NCBI RefSeq assembly: GCF_014779655.1
Contig: NZ_JACXYX010000024.1
Coordinates: 1 to 51,457, forward strand
Direction of reading: 5' to 3'
DNA: 51,457 bases
DNA from: Nocardioides ganghwensis
GTDB lineage: Bacteria; Actinomycetota; Actinomycetes; Propionibacteriales; Nocardioidaceae
Shown here: positions 44,660 to 51,457 of the stretch, piece after piece
How the letters are laid out: each line of letters opens with the position of its first letter
How positions within the stretch are numbered: the stretch's first letter is position 1
Position numbers and translations under genes: made by a program
Notes under the pieces: generated by a model
What the model saw: the letters and a program-made list of their open reading frames with translations, nothing else
The model's database searches: none
Told to the model about the DNA's origin: nothing

Positions 44660-44732
44660 GCCCCCATCGTCTAGCGGCCCAGGACCCCGCCCTTTCACGG
44701 CGGTAGCGCCGGTTCGAATCCGGTTGGGGGTG
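44660..44732 (+). tRNA. tRNA-Glu (UUC)
   Basis: A 73-nt cloverleaf has acceptor GCCCCCA/TGGGGGT (one G-T pair), anticodon stem CCGCC/GGCGG with loop CTTTCAC giving anticodon UUC, and T-arm GCCGG-TTCGAAT-CCGGT. The discriminator is G and CCA is not encoded. Confidence 0.95.
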
Positions 44733-44757
44733 CGATCCAGCCCGGGGTCGACGCCGA

Positions 44758-44788
44758 TTGGGTGTCACCAGAGGCCATGGGTTAGAGT
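44758..44788 (+). promoter_or_regulatory. tRNA-Asp promoter
   Basis: TTGGGT at 44758-44763 and TAGAGT at 44783-44788, spaced 19 bp, lie 39 bp before the tRNA-Asp 5' end. This is the same arrangement as for the upstream tRNA-Glu, suggesting each tRNA has its own promoter. Confidence 0.45.
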
Positions 44789-44827
44789 TCCACCCGCTTC
44801 ACCAGCAACACCCAGCACCACACATCT

Positions 44828-44901
44828 GGCCCCGTAGCGCAGTTGGTTAGCGCGCCGCCCTGTCACGGCGGAGGCCGCGGGTTCGAGTCCCGTCGGGGTC
44901 G
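44828..44901 (+). tRNA. tRNA-Asp (GUC)
   Basis: A 74-nt cloverleaf has acceptor GGCCCCG/CGGGGTC, anticodon stem CCGCC/GGCGG with loop CTGTCAC giving anticodon GUC, and T-arm GCGGG-TTCGAGT-CCCGT. The discriminator is G and CCA is not encoded. Confidence 0.95.
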
Positions 44902-44914
44902 CAGAGTCATGACA

Positions 44915-44953
44915 ACAGCAGGGCGAGCCACCAGGCTCGCCCTGCTGTCATTT
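44915..44953 (+). terminator. Terminator after tRNA-Asp
   Basis: ACAGCAGGGCGAGCC (44915-44929) pairs perfectly with GGCTCGCCCTGCTGT (44934-44948) around an ACCA loop, followed by CATTTC. This is a strong 15-bp intrinsic-terminator-like stem. Confidence 0.88.
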
Positions 44954-44998
44954 CGGCTGGAGAACCAGGGGCTTCGCGGTCGCTCCTAGGCTGGCGCC

Positions 44999-45352
44999 AT
45001 GCCGATCGACCTGGACCCCGCCGAGTTCGACGCGATGGTCGGGCGCGCGCTCGACGGGCTGCCGGACGAGCTGGCCAGGCTGGTGGACAACGTCGTCGTG
45101 CTGGTCGAGGCCGAGGCCCCCGAGGACGACCCGGACCTGCTCGGCCTCTACGACGGGCTGGCGCTGACCGAGCGCCCGGCGAACCACGCAGGCATGCTGC
45201 CCGACCGCATCCTGCTCTTCCGGGGGCCGCTCCTCGACATGGCCGACACGGTCGAGGACCTCGAGGACGAGGTGCGGATCACCGTCGTGCACGAGGTGGC
45301 CCACCACTTCGGCCTCGACGACCGCCGGCTGCACGAGCTGGGCTGGGGCTAG
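44999..45352 (+). CDS. Small zincin-like metallopeptidase
   Basis: This 117-residue protein contains VVHEVAHHFGLDDRRLHELGW near its C-terminus, an HExxHxxGxxD/H zinc motif with catalytic Glu. The family is the minimal 'metallopeptidase family protein' (DUF1025-like) of actinobacteria. The N-terminal half is acidic and helical, with no signal peptide. TAGGCT 6 nt before the ATG suggests a leaderless transcript. The substrate is unknown. Its stop codon overlaps that of the convergent RsbW-like gene. Confidence 0.87.
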   Translation: MPIDLDPAEFDAMVGRALDGLPDELARLVDNVVVLVEAEAPEDDPDLLGLYDGLALTERPANHAGMLPDRILLFRGPLLDMADTVEDLEDEVRITVVHEVAHHFGLDDRRLHELGWG

Positions 45353-46320
45353 CCGCCGGTCCCCGCGCGGCCGGCCTGCTCGGCCCACTGGCTCCTGGAC
45401 GGCGCCGCCGACCGCGGGCTGCCGGTCCACGGCCGGGAGCCCGAGCCGTCGAGCTGGTGGACGAGCTCGCCGAGCAGCCAGTTGTGGAGCGCGCGCTGCC
45501 GCGGCGTACGGGCGAGCGACAGCAGCCGCTCGGCCTTGCAGAACGCGTCGGCGACGTCGAACATCTCCGTCATCGTCACGAAGATCGGGCCCGCCTCGCG
45601 CGACATCGGGACGGTGACGTCGACGCGGGGCAGGCCCCGTGCCTCCGCGTCGTTGATCTGGTCGCGGAACGACTCGGGGAACTGACGCTCGAAGTTGGCG
45701 AACATCGCCGTGAGGTCGCCGGCGAGGGGGTAGTCGGACTGGTGCGAGAGCGACAGCAGGCGCAGCTCGCGGCGCAGCTCGTTGTACTGGCGGTCGAGCG
45801 AGACAAAGAGGGGGACGTCGATCCCTGCCAGGTGGACCTCGACGGTCCCGTCGCTGGTCGGCGACGACGGGGGCGGCGCGGCGGGGTCGAGACGGTCGAT
45901 CACCCACTCGACCGAGCCGGCGTCGCTCATCTCGGGCGCCGGCTCGAACCAGACGATCTTGCCGTCGGACTCGATCGTGGCTCCCCACGCCTGGGCGCAC
46001 TGGGCGACCATCGACAGCCCGCGACCGAAGGTGAGCAGCACGTCGAGCTCGTCGGTGTCGACGTGGTTGGGCGGCTCCGGCGGCCGGGTCGACCCGTCGA
46101 CGACCTCGATGCGCGGGTGCGACGCGGTGCCGCGGACCCGGACCTTGTAGGGGGCGGAGGCGTGGAGGAGCGCGTTGGCGACCAGCTCGGAGACCCCCAG
46201 CTCGGCGCACTCGATGAGGTCAGGGCGTTCCAGCCGCCGGCAGATCTCGCCGACCCAACGCCGCGCGTCGGCCGCAGCGCGCGGCGACGACGCAAGCGTC
46301 AACTCGGAGCTCAGCGGCAC
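45349..46320 (-). CDS. RsbW-like ATP-binding protein with C-terminal extension
   Basis: This 323-residue protein has an N-terminal HATPase_c_2 (anti-sigma/RsbW) domain: LGVSELVANALLHASAPYKVRV is the N-box, IEVVDGSTRPPEPP the G1 and GRGLSMVAQCAQAWGA the G2. Residues about 155-300 form a helical unit with DLTAMFANFERQFPESFRDQIND and REAGPIFVTMTEMFDVADAFCK, unlike simple RsbW. It may be a sensory or partner-binding part. The GTG at 46320 precedes the domain; an ATG at 46365 is an alternative. The cognate sigma factor is not in the window. Confidence 0.75.
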   Translation of the reverse strand: MPLSSELTLASSPRAAADARRWVGEICRRLERPDLIECAELGVSELVANALLHASAPYKVRVRGTASHPRIEVVDGSTRPPEPPNHVDTDELDVLLTFGRGLSMVAQCAQAWGATIESDGKIVWFEPAPEMSDAGSVEWVIDRLDPAAPPPSSPTSDGTVEVHLAGIDVPLFVSLDRQYNELRRELRLLSLSHQSDYPLAGDLTAMFANFERQFPESFRDQINDAEARGLPRVDVTVPMSREAGPIFVTMTEMFDVADAFCKAERLLSLARTPRQRALHNWLLGELVHQLDGSGSRPWTGSPRSAAPSRSQWAEQAGRAGTGG

Positions 46321-46529
46321 TGGGACTCTTTTCGAGGGGGGTGGACAGTCCAGTGGGGCGATCATTGCCCATGCACAGGTGGTTCAAACCTCGACAACCA
46401 CCATAGTTTCTCGGGAGTCTGGGTAGTGGTGTGAGCAAGCAGACGCCACCGGCGTTTCGCGCCGCGCTCCGGGCCGGAGGACAATGGCCTGAGCGGAGCA
46501 CGACGCACCTACGACCCTCAGGAGCATCC

Positions 46530-47999
46530 ATGACGTCGACGCAGGCAGCCCGTCACAAGGTCGTCGTGATCGGGTCCGGCTTCGGCGGCCTGTTCGGCAC
46601 CAAGGCGCTGCGCCGCGCCGACGTGGACGTCACGGTGATCGCCAAGACCACCCACCACCTCTTCCAGCCGCTGCTCTACCAGGTCGCGACCGGCATCCTG
46701 TCCGAGGGCGAGATCGCTCCGCCGACCCGTGAGGTCCTCAGCGGCCAGGACAACGCCCGCGTGATCCTGGGCGAGGTCATCGGGATCGACCTGACGGCCA
46801 AGACGGTCACCTCGCGCGTGCTCGGCCGCGAGACCGTGACGTCGTACGACTCCCTCCTCGTGGCCGCCGGGGCCAGCCAGTCCTACTTCGGCAACGACCA
46901 CTTCGCCGAGTTCGCCCCCGGCATGAAGAGCATCGACGACGCGCTCGAGCTGCGCGGTCGCATCTTCGGCGCCTTCGAGATGGCCGAGCTCGGGGCGACC
47001 CGTGGCGACGACGTGGACCACCTGCTCACCTTCGTCGTCGTGGGCGCCGGGCCCACCGGCGTGGAGATGGCCGGTCAGATCGCCGAGCTCGCGCACCACA
47101 CCCTGCGCAAGGACTTCCGGGCGATCAACACGCGTCACGCTCGCGTCGTGCTCGTCGACGCCGCGCCCCAGGTGCTGCCGCCCTTCGGGGCGAAGCTCGG
47201 CGAGAAGGCCCAGCGCGAGCTCGAGAAGCTCGGCGTCGAGGTCATGCTCGGCGGCATGGTCACCGAGGTCGACGAGCGCGGCCTCGAGGTGAAGTTCAAG
47301 GACGGCCGTGTCGAGCGGATCAACTCCGTCGCCAAGATCTGGGCCGCCGGCGTGCAGGCCAACCCCCTCGGCAAGACGCTGTCCGAGCAGACCGGCGCCC
47401 CCCTCGACCGGGCCGGCCGCATCGCGGTCAACCCCGACCTCACCCTGCCCGGGCACCCCGAGGTCTTCGTGGTCGGCGACATGATCGCCCTCGACAACCT
47501 GCCCGGCGTCGCTCAGGTCGCCATCCAGGGCGCGAAGTACGCCGCCAAGGAGATCACCAACCGGCTCGAGGGCAAGGCGCCGCAGCAGCCCTTCAAGTAC
47601 TTCGACAAGGGCTCGATGGCCATCATCAGCCGCTTCCGGGCCGTCGCGATGGTCGGCAAGCTCCGCCTCACCGGCATCGTCGCCTGGCTGATGTGGCTCG
47701 GCGTCCACCTCGTCTACCTCACCGGCTTCAAGAACCAGGTCTCGGCGCTGATGCGGTGGGCGATCACCTTCATCAGCAACACCCGTTCCGAGCGCACCAC
47801 GACCGAGCAGCAGATCTTCGCCCGCGCCGCGCTCGCCCGGCTGCGACGTGGTGCCGCCGACCTCGTGTCGGACCCCGGCATCTACGACGCGACGCGCGCC
47901 ATGATGGAGGAGACGCGCCGTCAGGAGCTCGAGGCCGCCGCCGAGCGCGAGGCGGAGCTCACCGACTCCGGCGTACGGGGCGTGCCGGCCGAGCGCTGA
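46530..47999 (+). CDS. ndh: NADH dehydrogenase, type II (NDH-2)
   Basis: This 489-residue flavoprotein oxidises NADH and reduces quinone without pumping protons. The FAD motif VVVIGSGFGGLFGTKAL is at the N-terminus and the NADH motif FVVVGAGPTGVEMAGQIAE is near residue 170. HPEVFVVGDMIAL is the second FAD site. The quinone-side GVAQVAIQGAKYAAKEI and the C-terminal amphipathic region (VAWLMWLGVHLVYLTGF) suit membrane binding. CAGGAG precedes the ATG at 46530. Confidence 0.93.
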   Translation: MTSTQAARHKVVVIGSGFGGLFGTKALRRADVDVTVIAKTTHHLFQPLLYQVATGILSEGEIAPPTREVLSGQDNARVILGEVIGIDLTAKTVTSRVLGRETVTSYDSLLVAAGASQSYFGNDHFAEFAPGMKSIDDALELRGRIFGAFEMAELGATRGDDVDHLLTFVVVGAGPTGVEMAGQIAELAHHTLRKDFRAINTRHARVVLVDAAPQVLPPFGAKLGEKAQRELEKLGVEVMLGGMVTEVDERGLEVKFKDGRVERINSVAKIWAAGVQANPLGKTLSEQTGAPLDRAGRIAVNPDLTLPGHPEVFVVGDMIALDNLPGVAQVAIQGAKYAAKEITNRLEGKAPQQPFKYFDKGSMAIISRFRAVAMVGKLRLTGIVAWLMWLGVHLVYLTGFKNQVSALMRWAITFISNTRSERTTTEQQIFARAALARLRRGAADLVSDPGIYDATRAMMEETRRQELEAAAEREAELTDSGVRGVPAER

Positions 48000-48044
48000 C
48001 GTCGCCTCCGGGCGTGGCTCCGGGCGCCGCTCGCCGCGGGCCGG

Positions 48045-48545
48045 TCACGCGCCGGCGTACACCTCGCTGAGCAGCGGGACGCCGAGCGAGCGACGGTCCA
48101 CGTGCCGGTCGAGGACGGTCAGGACGGCCGTACGCATGGCAGCGACCTTGTCGTCGGCGCCGGCGAGCAGCAGGTCGGCGGGGTAGCTGACGCCGAAGTC
48201 GCCGTAGCCGCGTCGACCGACCACGCGCGCGGTGTCCCTGAAGGTCACCGTGAGGCCTTCGTCGCCTCGCGCCGCGACGTAGTCGGACACCCACGGTCGC
48301 ACCGCGGGTGAGGCGACGATCTCCTGCCAGGCGAGGTCGAGCGCCTCGTCCCAGCCGTCCACCTCGACCCGGGTGCCACCCAGCTCGTCCAGCAGGGCCG
48401 TGACGTCGCCCAGGTCGCCCAGGTCGCCCAGGTCGCCCAGGTCGCCCAGGCCCGCGACCAGGGGATCAGGACCGGTCGCGTCGCGGTAGAGCGACATGCT
48501 CACCCAGGCGACGCTGAAGGGCGTCGCGGGGTCGGAGGCGGTCAC
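48045..48545 (-). CDS. Unknown protein containing a GLGD tandem repeat
   Basis: This is a 166-residue cytoplasmic protein. Residues 32-47 read as repeated GDL units (GLGDLGDLGDLGDLGD), encoded by five 9-bp repeats. The rest includes VEVDGWDEALDLAWQEIVASPAVRPW and RGYGDFGVSYPADLLLAGADDKVAAMR. I could not assign a family. TAACCT lies 6 nt before the GTG at 48545, indicating a leaderless start. The repeat adds whole triplets and so keeps the frame. Confidence 0.65.
   Translation of the reverse strand: MTASDPATPFSVAWVSMSLYRDATGPDPLVAGLGDLGDLGDLGDLGDVTALLDELGGTRVEVDGWDEALDLAWQEIVASPAVRPWVSDYVAARGDEGLTVTFRDTARVVGRRGYGDFGVSYPADLLLAGADDKVAAMRTAVLTVLDRHVDRRSLGVPLLSEVYAGA
48403..48450. repeat. 9-bp in-frame tandem repeat
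   Basis: The unit GTCGCCCAG (plus strand) is repeated five times from about 48405, giving (Leu-Gly-Asp)n in the encoded protein. The unit length is a multiple of three, so copy-number change would vary protein length without frameshift. Confidence 0.8.
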
Positions 48546-48554
48546 GCGCAGAGG

Positions 48555-49634
48555 TTATGTCCCGGACCGGGCGACGGGTGGTACGGCGCGCCCCAGCCGG
48601 TGGCCCGTCACCCGGGCACCCAGCCAGAACGCCACCCATGCGATCGCGGCGCCGGCCACGTCGTCGGCGATGTGGTGCCACCCGAAGTAGAGCGTGGCCA
48701 CGACGGTGAGCGCGAAGTTGAGCCAGAAGATCCGCCGCACGAGCACGCTGCGCACGGTGTGCTGGGCCATCAACGCCCACAGCAGCGCGATCGCGGTGTG
48801 CAGGCTCGCGAAGCCGGCCACGCCCTGGTAGTCGCCCTCGCCCCAGAGGAAGCCCTGCCGTGAGTAGACCAGCGAGTCCATCAGCTCGGAGGTGCCGGTG
48901 GGCGTCAGGTCGCTGGTCAGCCACGGGTACATGAGTCCCGGGCCGAGCGTGGGCAGCAGGTAGTAGGAGACGGTGCCGAGCGTCCAGGCGATCCCCTGAG
49001 CGGTCACGAACCACCAGCCGTAGCCGATGTTCCTCGACCACACGAGCCAGACGGTGACGAGGATCGCGACGAGCGGGATGTAGGCGAGGTAGACCGCGGA
49101 CAGCACGTGCGCCGCCGCTCCGGTGCCGAGCAGGTCCTGCAGGAGGGTCGCCGGGTCGTTGCCCAGCAGCAGCGTCCGGTCGAGCAGCCGCAGCTCGGCG
49201 TCGTACTTGTCGTCGCGCACGAGCGGCAGGAGCGACTTGAGGTTGCGGTAGGCGACGTAGACCACGTAGAAGCCCGAGATGCCGATCAGGACGAGCTGGA
49301 GCCGGGCGCGGGTCCAGTGCGTGCGGACGCGCTCGCGCACGGCGGCAGCCGTACGGCCCGGGTGCAGGCGTCCCTGCCACAGCGCGCGCGGCAGGAGGTC
49401 GAGGACGATGGCGGCGGCGCACAGCACCGGCAGGCGCACCCACGAGGGACCGAGGAAGCTGCCCTCGGGGTCGGCCACCGGGCGGTCGAGGGCCACGCTG
49501 GCGACGAAGGTGACCGCGCCCATCAGGGCGACGTTGGCCACGAGGAACGCGTAGGGGTGACGGGTCGTCGTGGGAGCCGCGCCGGACAGCCTCCCTGCCG
49601 ACGCGTCGAGGTCGAGCGGGGAGGGCGTGGACAT
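48555..49634 (-). CDS. PAP2-superfamily membrane enzyme
   Basis: This 359-residue protein has six or more predicted membrane helices. The phosphatase-type motifs GVAGFASLHTAIALLWA (S-x-x-x-H) and LYFGWHHIADDVAGAAIA (G-x-H-x-x-x-D) lie in the C-terminal half. The preceding LLPTLGPGLMYPWL loop resembles inositol-phosphorylceramide-synthase/AUR1-like PAP2_3 proteins. It probably dephosphorylates or transfers a lipid headgroup. CGGAG precedes the ATG. It ends 9 bp before the neighbouring minus-strand gene start. The substrate is unknown. Confidence 0.85.
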   Translation of the reverse strand: MSTPSPLDLDASAGRLSGAAPTTTRHPYAFLVANVALMGAVTFVASVALDRPVADPEGSFLGPSWVRLPVLCAAAIVLDLLPRALWQGRLHPGRTAAAVRERVRTHWTRARLQLVLIGISGFYVVYVAYRNLKSLLPLVRDDKYDAELRLLDRTLLLGNDPATLLQDLLGTGAAAHVLSAVYLAYIPLVAILVTVWLVWSRNIGYGWWFVTAQGIAWTLGTVSYYLLPTLGPGLMYPWLTSDLTPTGTSELMDSLVYSRQGFLWGEGDYQGVAGFASLHTAIALLWALMAQHTVRSVLVRRIFWLNFALTVVATLYFGWHHIADDVAGAAIAWVAFWLGARVTGHRLGRAVPPVARSGT

Positions 49635-49737
49635 GGAGCTCCGGTGGCGCGGTCGAGGGCAGTGAGAGAAGTTTGTCTGCCCGGACCAAACTGGGATCCC
49701 CTGTGTCCACGTCAGGGCCCCGAGGAAGGATGGCGTG

Positions 49738-50760
49738 ATGCGAGCTGTGGTCTACACCGAGAGCGGTGACACATCGGTTCTCGAGCTGGTCGAGCGGGAG
49801 CCCGCGGAGCCCGGGCCCGGGGAGGTGCGGGTGCGGATCGTGCGGGCCGGGGTCAACCCGACCGACTGGAAGTTCCGCGCCGGAGGCATGGGGGAGCTCG
49901 CCTTCCCGGAGATCGTGCCGGGCCAGGACGGCGCGGGCGTGGTCGACGCCGTCGGACCCGACGTCACGGATCTCGCCGTGGGCGACCGGGTCTGGACGAT
50001 GCTGGCCCAGCACACCCGTCCCGGTGGCACGGCCCAGGAGCAGGTCGTCCTGCCGGTCGGCAACGTGGCGGTGCTGCCCGACGCCGCGTCGTACGACCTC
50101 GGTGCCTCGCTCGGCGTCCCGGCGGTGACCGCCCATCGTGCCCTGACCACGTCCGAGGGCGGTCCGACGCGGCTCGCTCCCGGCGCCCTCGCCGGGCGCA
50201 CCGTGCTCGTCGCCGGTGGTGCCGGAGCCGTCGGCAACGCGGCCATCCAGCTCGCCCGCTGGGCCGGTGCCACGGTCATCAGCTCGGTGAGCAGCGACGA
50301 GAAGGGCGCGCTCGCGACCGCGGCCGGCGCGCACCACGTCGTCGACTACCGGCAGGCCGACCTCGTCGAGGAGGTCCGCGAGCTGGCGCCGGACGGGGTC
50401 GACCTCGTCGTGGAGGTGTCGCCCGCGCAGAACCTGCGCAAGGACGTCGCGCTGATCAGGCCCCGCGGGACGATCGCGATCTACGCCAACAACGGTGGCG
50501 ACGAGGTCACCCTGAGCGTCCGCGAGACGTTCTCCACCAACGCGCGCTTCCAGTGGGTGCTGCTCTACACCGTCGGCCACGAGGCGCTGCGGGCAGCGGC
50601 CGAGGACGTCACGGCAGCCGTCGCGGCCGGGGCGTACGGGGTCGGCGAGGACCACGGGCTGCCCCTGCACCACTATCCGCTCGAGCAGACGGCAGACGCG
50701 CACGCGGCGGTCGAGGCCGGTGCCGTCGGCAAGGTGCTGGTGGACGTCGCCGACGCCTGA
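49738..50760 (+). CDS. NADPH:quinone reductase-like zinc-free MDR oxidoreductase
   Basis: This 340-residue medium-chain dehydrogenase/reductase has an N-terminal GroES-like domain (MRAVVYTESGDTSVLELVER, RIVRAGVNPTDWKFRAG, PGQDGAGVVDAVGPDV) and the Rossmann motif VLVAGGAGAVGNAAIQLARWAGA. The zinc ligands of alcohol dehydrogenases are absent, as in quinone oxidoreductases and zeta-crystallins. It likely reduces quinones or enals with NADPH. AGGAAGGA precedes the ATG. Confidence 0.9.
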   Translation: MRAVVYTESGDTSVLELVEREPAEPGPGEVRVRIVRAGVNPTDWKFRAGGMGELAFPEIVPGQDGAGVVDAVGPDVTDLAVGDRVWTMLAQHTRPGGTAQEQVVLPVGNVAVLPDAASYDLGASLGVPAVTAHRALTTSEGGPTRLAPGALAGRTVLVAGGAGAVGNAAIQLARWAGATVISSVSSDEKGALATAAGAHHVVDYRQADLVEEVRELAPDGVDLVVEVSPAQNLRKDVALIRPRGTIAIYANNGGDEVTLSVRETFSTNARFQWVLLYTVGHEALRAAAEDVTAAVAAGAYGVGEDHGLPLHHYPLEQTADAHAAVEAGAVGKVLVDVADA

Positions 50761-50776
50761 GGCATCGGCGGGTGTG

Positions 50777-51292
50777 TCAGTCCTGTCGGGCGTACGCCTG
50801 CGCCCGCTCGCGGTAGCCCGCGACGTTGCGGGCGATGGCCGCGACCTCCTCGTCGGTCGTCTCGCGGCGAACCTTGGCCGGGACGCCCGCGACGAGCGAG
50901 CGCTCGGGCACCTGCATGCCCTCCAGCACGACCGCGCCGGCGGCGATGACCGATCCGGAGCCGATGTGCGCGCCGTTCATCACCACCGCACCCATGCCGA
51001 CCAGCACGCCGGGCTCGATCGTGCAGCCGTGCAGCACCGCGCCGTGCCCCACCGCCACGTCGGAGACGAGGGTGAGGGGGAAGCCCGGGTCGGCGTGGAA
51101 GACGCAGTTGTCCTGGACGTTGCTGCGGGCGCCGACGGTGATGCGGGCGCCGTCGGCCCGGACGACGGCCCCGAACCAGATGCTGACGTCGTCCTCGACG
51201 ACCGCATCACCGATCACGGTCGCGGTGGGGGCCAGCCAGCTGGTCGGCGCGAGGACGGGAGCGTGCTCACCGAAGGGAAGGACGGTCGCCAC
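50777..51292 (-). CDS. Gamma-carbonic-anhydrase-like protein
   Basis: This 171-residue left-handed beta-helix protein shows hexapeptide repeats (TATVIGDAVVEDDVSIWFG, VGARSNVQDNCVFHAD, VSDVAVGHGAVLHGCTIEPG, LVGMGAVVMNGAHIGSGSVIAAGAVV). The three zinc-binding histidines are apparent in FHAD, GHGA and the nearby LHGC. It resembles YrdA/PaaY-type trimeric enzymes, of which many lack strong carbonic-anhydrase activity. GGAGG lies 4 nt before the GTG at 51292. Confidence 0.92.
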   Translation of the reverse strand: MATVLPFGEHAPVLAPTSWLAPTATVIGDAVVEDDVSIWFGAVVRADGARITVGARSNVQDNCVFHADPGFPLTLVSDVAVGHGAVLHGCTIEPGVLVGMGAVVMNGAHIGSGSVIAAGAVVLEGMQVPERSLVAGVPAKVRRETTDEEVAAIARNVAGYRERAQAYARQD

Positions 51293-51376
51293 AAGGCCTC
51301 CAGGGTGTCGAGGGTCGATGTGCCGTAGGCCTGAAGACCTTCGGGTGATGGGTGACAGATCTATGTCGGTTGATCG

Positions 51377-51393
51377 GTGACACTCGCTGTCAC
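51377..51393. promoter_or_regulatory. GTGAC-N7-GTCAC palindrome
   Basis: GTGACA-CTCGC-TGTCAC is a perfect 6+5+6 inverted repeat upstream of the gamma-carbonic-anhydrase-like gene and of any divergent gene beyond the window. Its spacing resembles CRP/FNR-family operators, but the consensus is only partial. Confidence 0.35.
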
Positions 51394-51457
51394 TCTAGGA
51401 CGCCGTTGCGGCGCGCTGGATCGTTTGACCCTCACCTCCCCGGTGCTGTCGCGTTTC

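Noticed and set aside
44463..44768. N-terminal extension of the receiver protein
   Set aside because: It overlaps tRNA-Glu and has no receiver-like sequence; the GTG at 44462 has its own -10.
48403..48450. CRISPR array
   Set aside because: Nine-bp units without spacers; this is a coding tandem repeat.

Overview
The window is a stretch of high-GC actinobacterial chromosome. GC content is very high, GTG starts are frequent, and neighbouring genes often overlap by 4 nt. At least sixteen genes have a TANNNT -10 element 6-7 nt before the start codon, the signature of leaderless transcription. A class I lysyl-tRNA synthetase, DUF3151, DUF3073, DUF3817 and DUF402 beside purine genes, and a GAF-type cytoplasmic histidine kinase suggest a Nocardioides-like member of the Propionibacteriales. 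The genus is inferred from gene content, not proved.

Layout. 0.1-2.1 kb: SSS-family symporter with its small DUF3311 partner. 2.2-7.1 kb: DUF3151 protein, thioesterase-like protein, class I LysRS, a LuxR-tailed regulator and a diacylglycerol-kinase-like lipid kinase. 7.2-38.1 kb: a dispersed purine region with purA-purD-(DUF402)-purB, purC, purS-purQ, purL and purF-purM, covering most of the route to IMP plus the first step to AMP. Between these lie a DHA2 drug exporter, acylphosphatase, acyl-CoA ligase, DUF72 protein, a secreted DUF1906 protein with two peptidoglycan-binding domains, a WXG100/ESX-like trio, an ABC-2 exporter divergent from a WYL regulator, a lipoprotein hydrolase, an M20 dipeptidase and several small conserved proteins. 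38.2-41.2 kb: DUF3073, a Leu/Val-type dehydrogenase and an unassigned, probably beta-propeller protein.

The most striking part is 41.4-44.5 kb on the minus strand. Four genes in apparent operon order encode a stand-alone CheY-like receiver, a 29-residue peptide, a cytochrome P450 and a soluble GAF histidine kinase. The peptide gene (43886-43975) is easily missed. It has a good ribosome-binding site and ends in the core-like motif M-P-Y-S-W followed by a short Arg/Pro tail. The M-x-Y-x-W spacing matches the M-x-Y-x-H spacing of biarylitide RiPPs, whose P450 crosslinks two aromatic side chains. I infer a minimal P450-modified RiPP locus bracketed by a two-component system. The kinase start overlaps the P450 stop by GTGA.

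44.6-51.5 kb holds tRNA-Glu and tRNA-Asp (tRNA-Phe lies at 41.3 kb), a small HExxH protein, an RsbW-like ATPase, a type II NADH dehydrogenase, a protein with an in-frame 9-bp tandem repeat, a PAP2-like membrane enzyme, a quinone-oxidoreductase-like protein and a gamma-carbonic-anhydrase-like protein. Several intergenic spaces carry long palindromes, two of which (17.8 and 31.2 kb) are clearly copies of one dispersed element. No CRISPR array, prophage or insertion sequence was seen.
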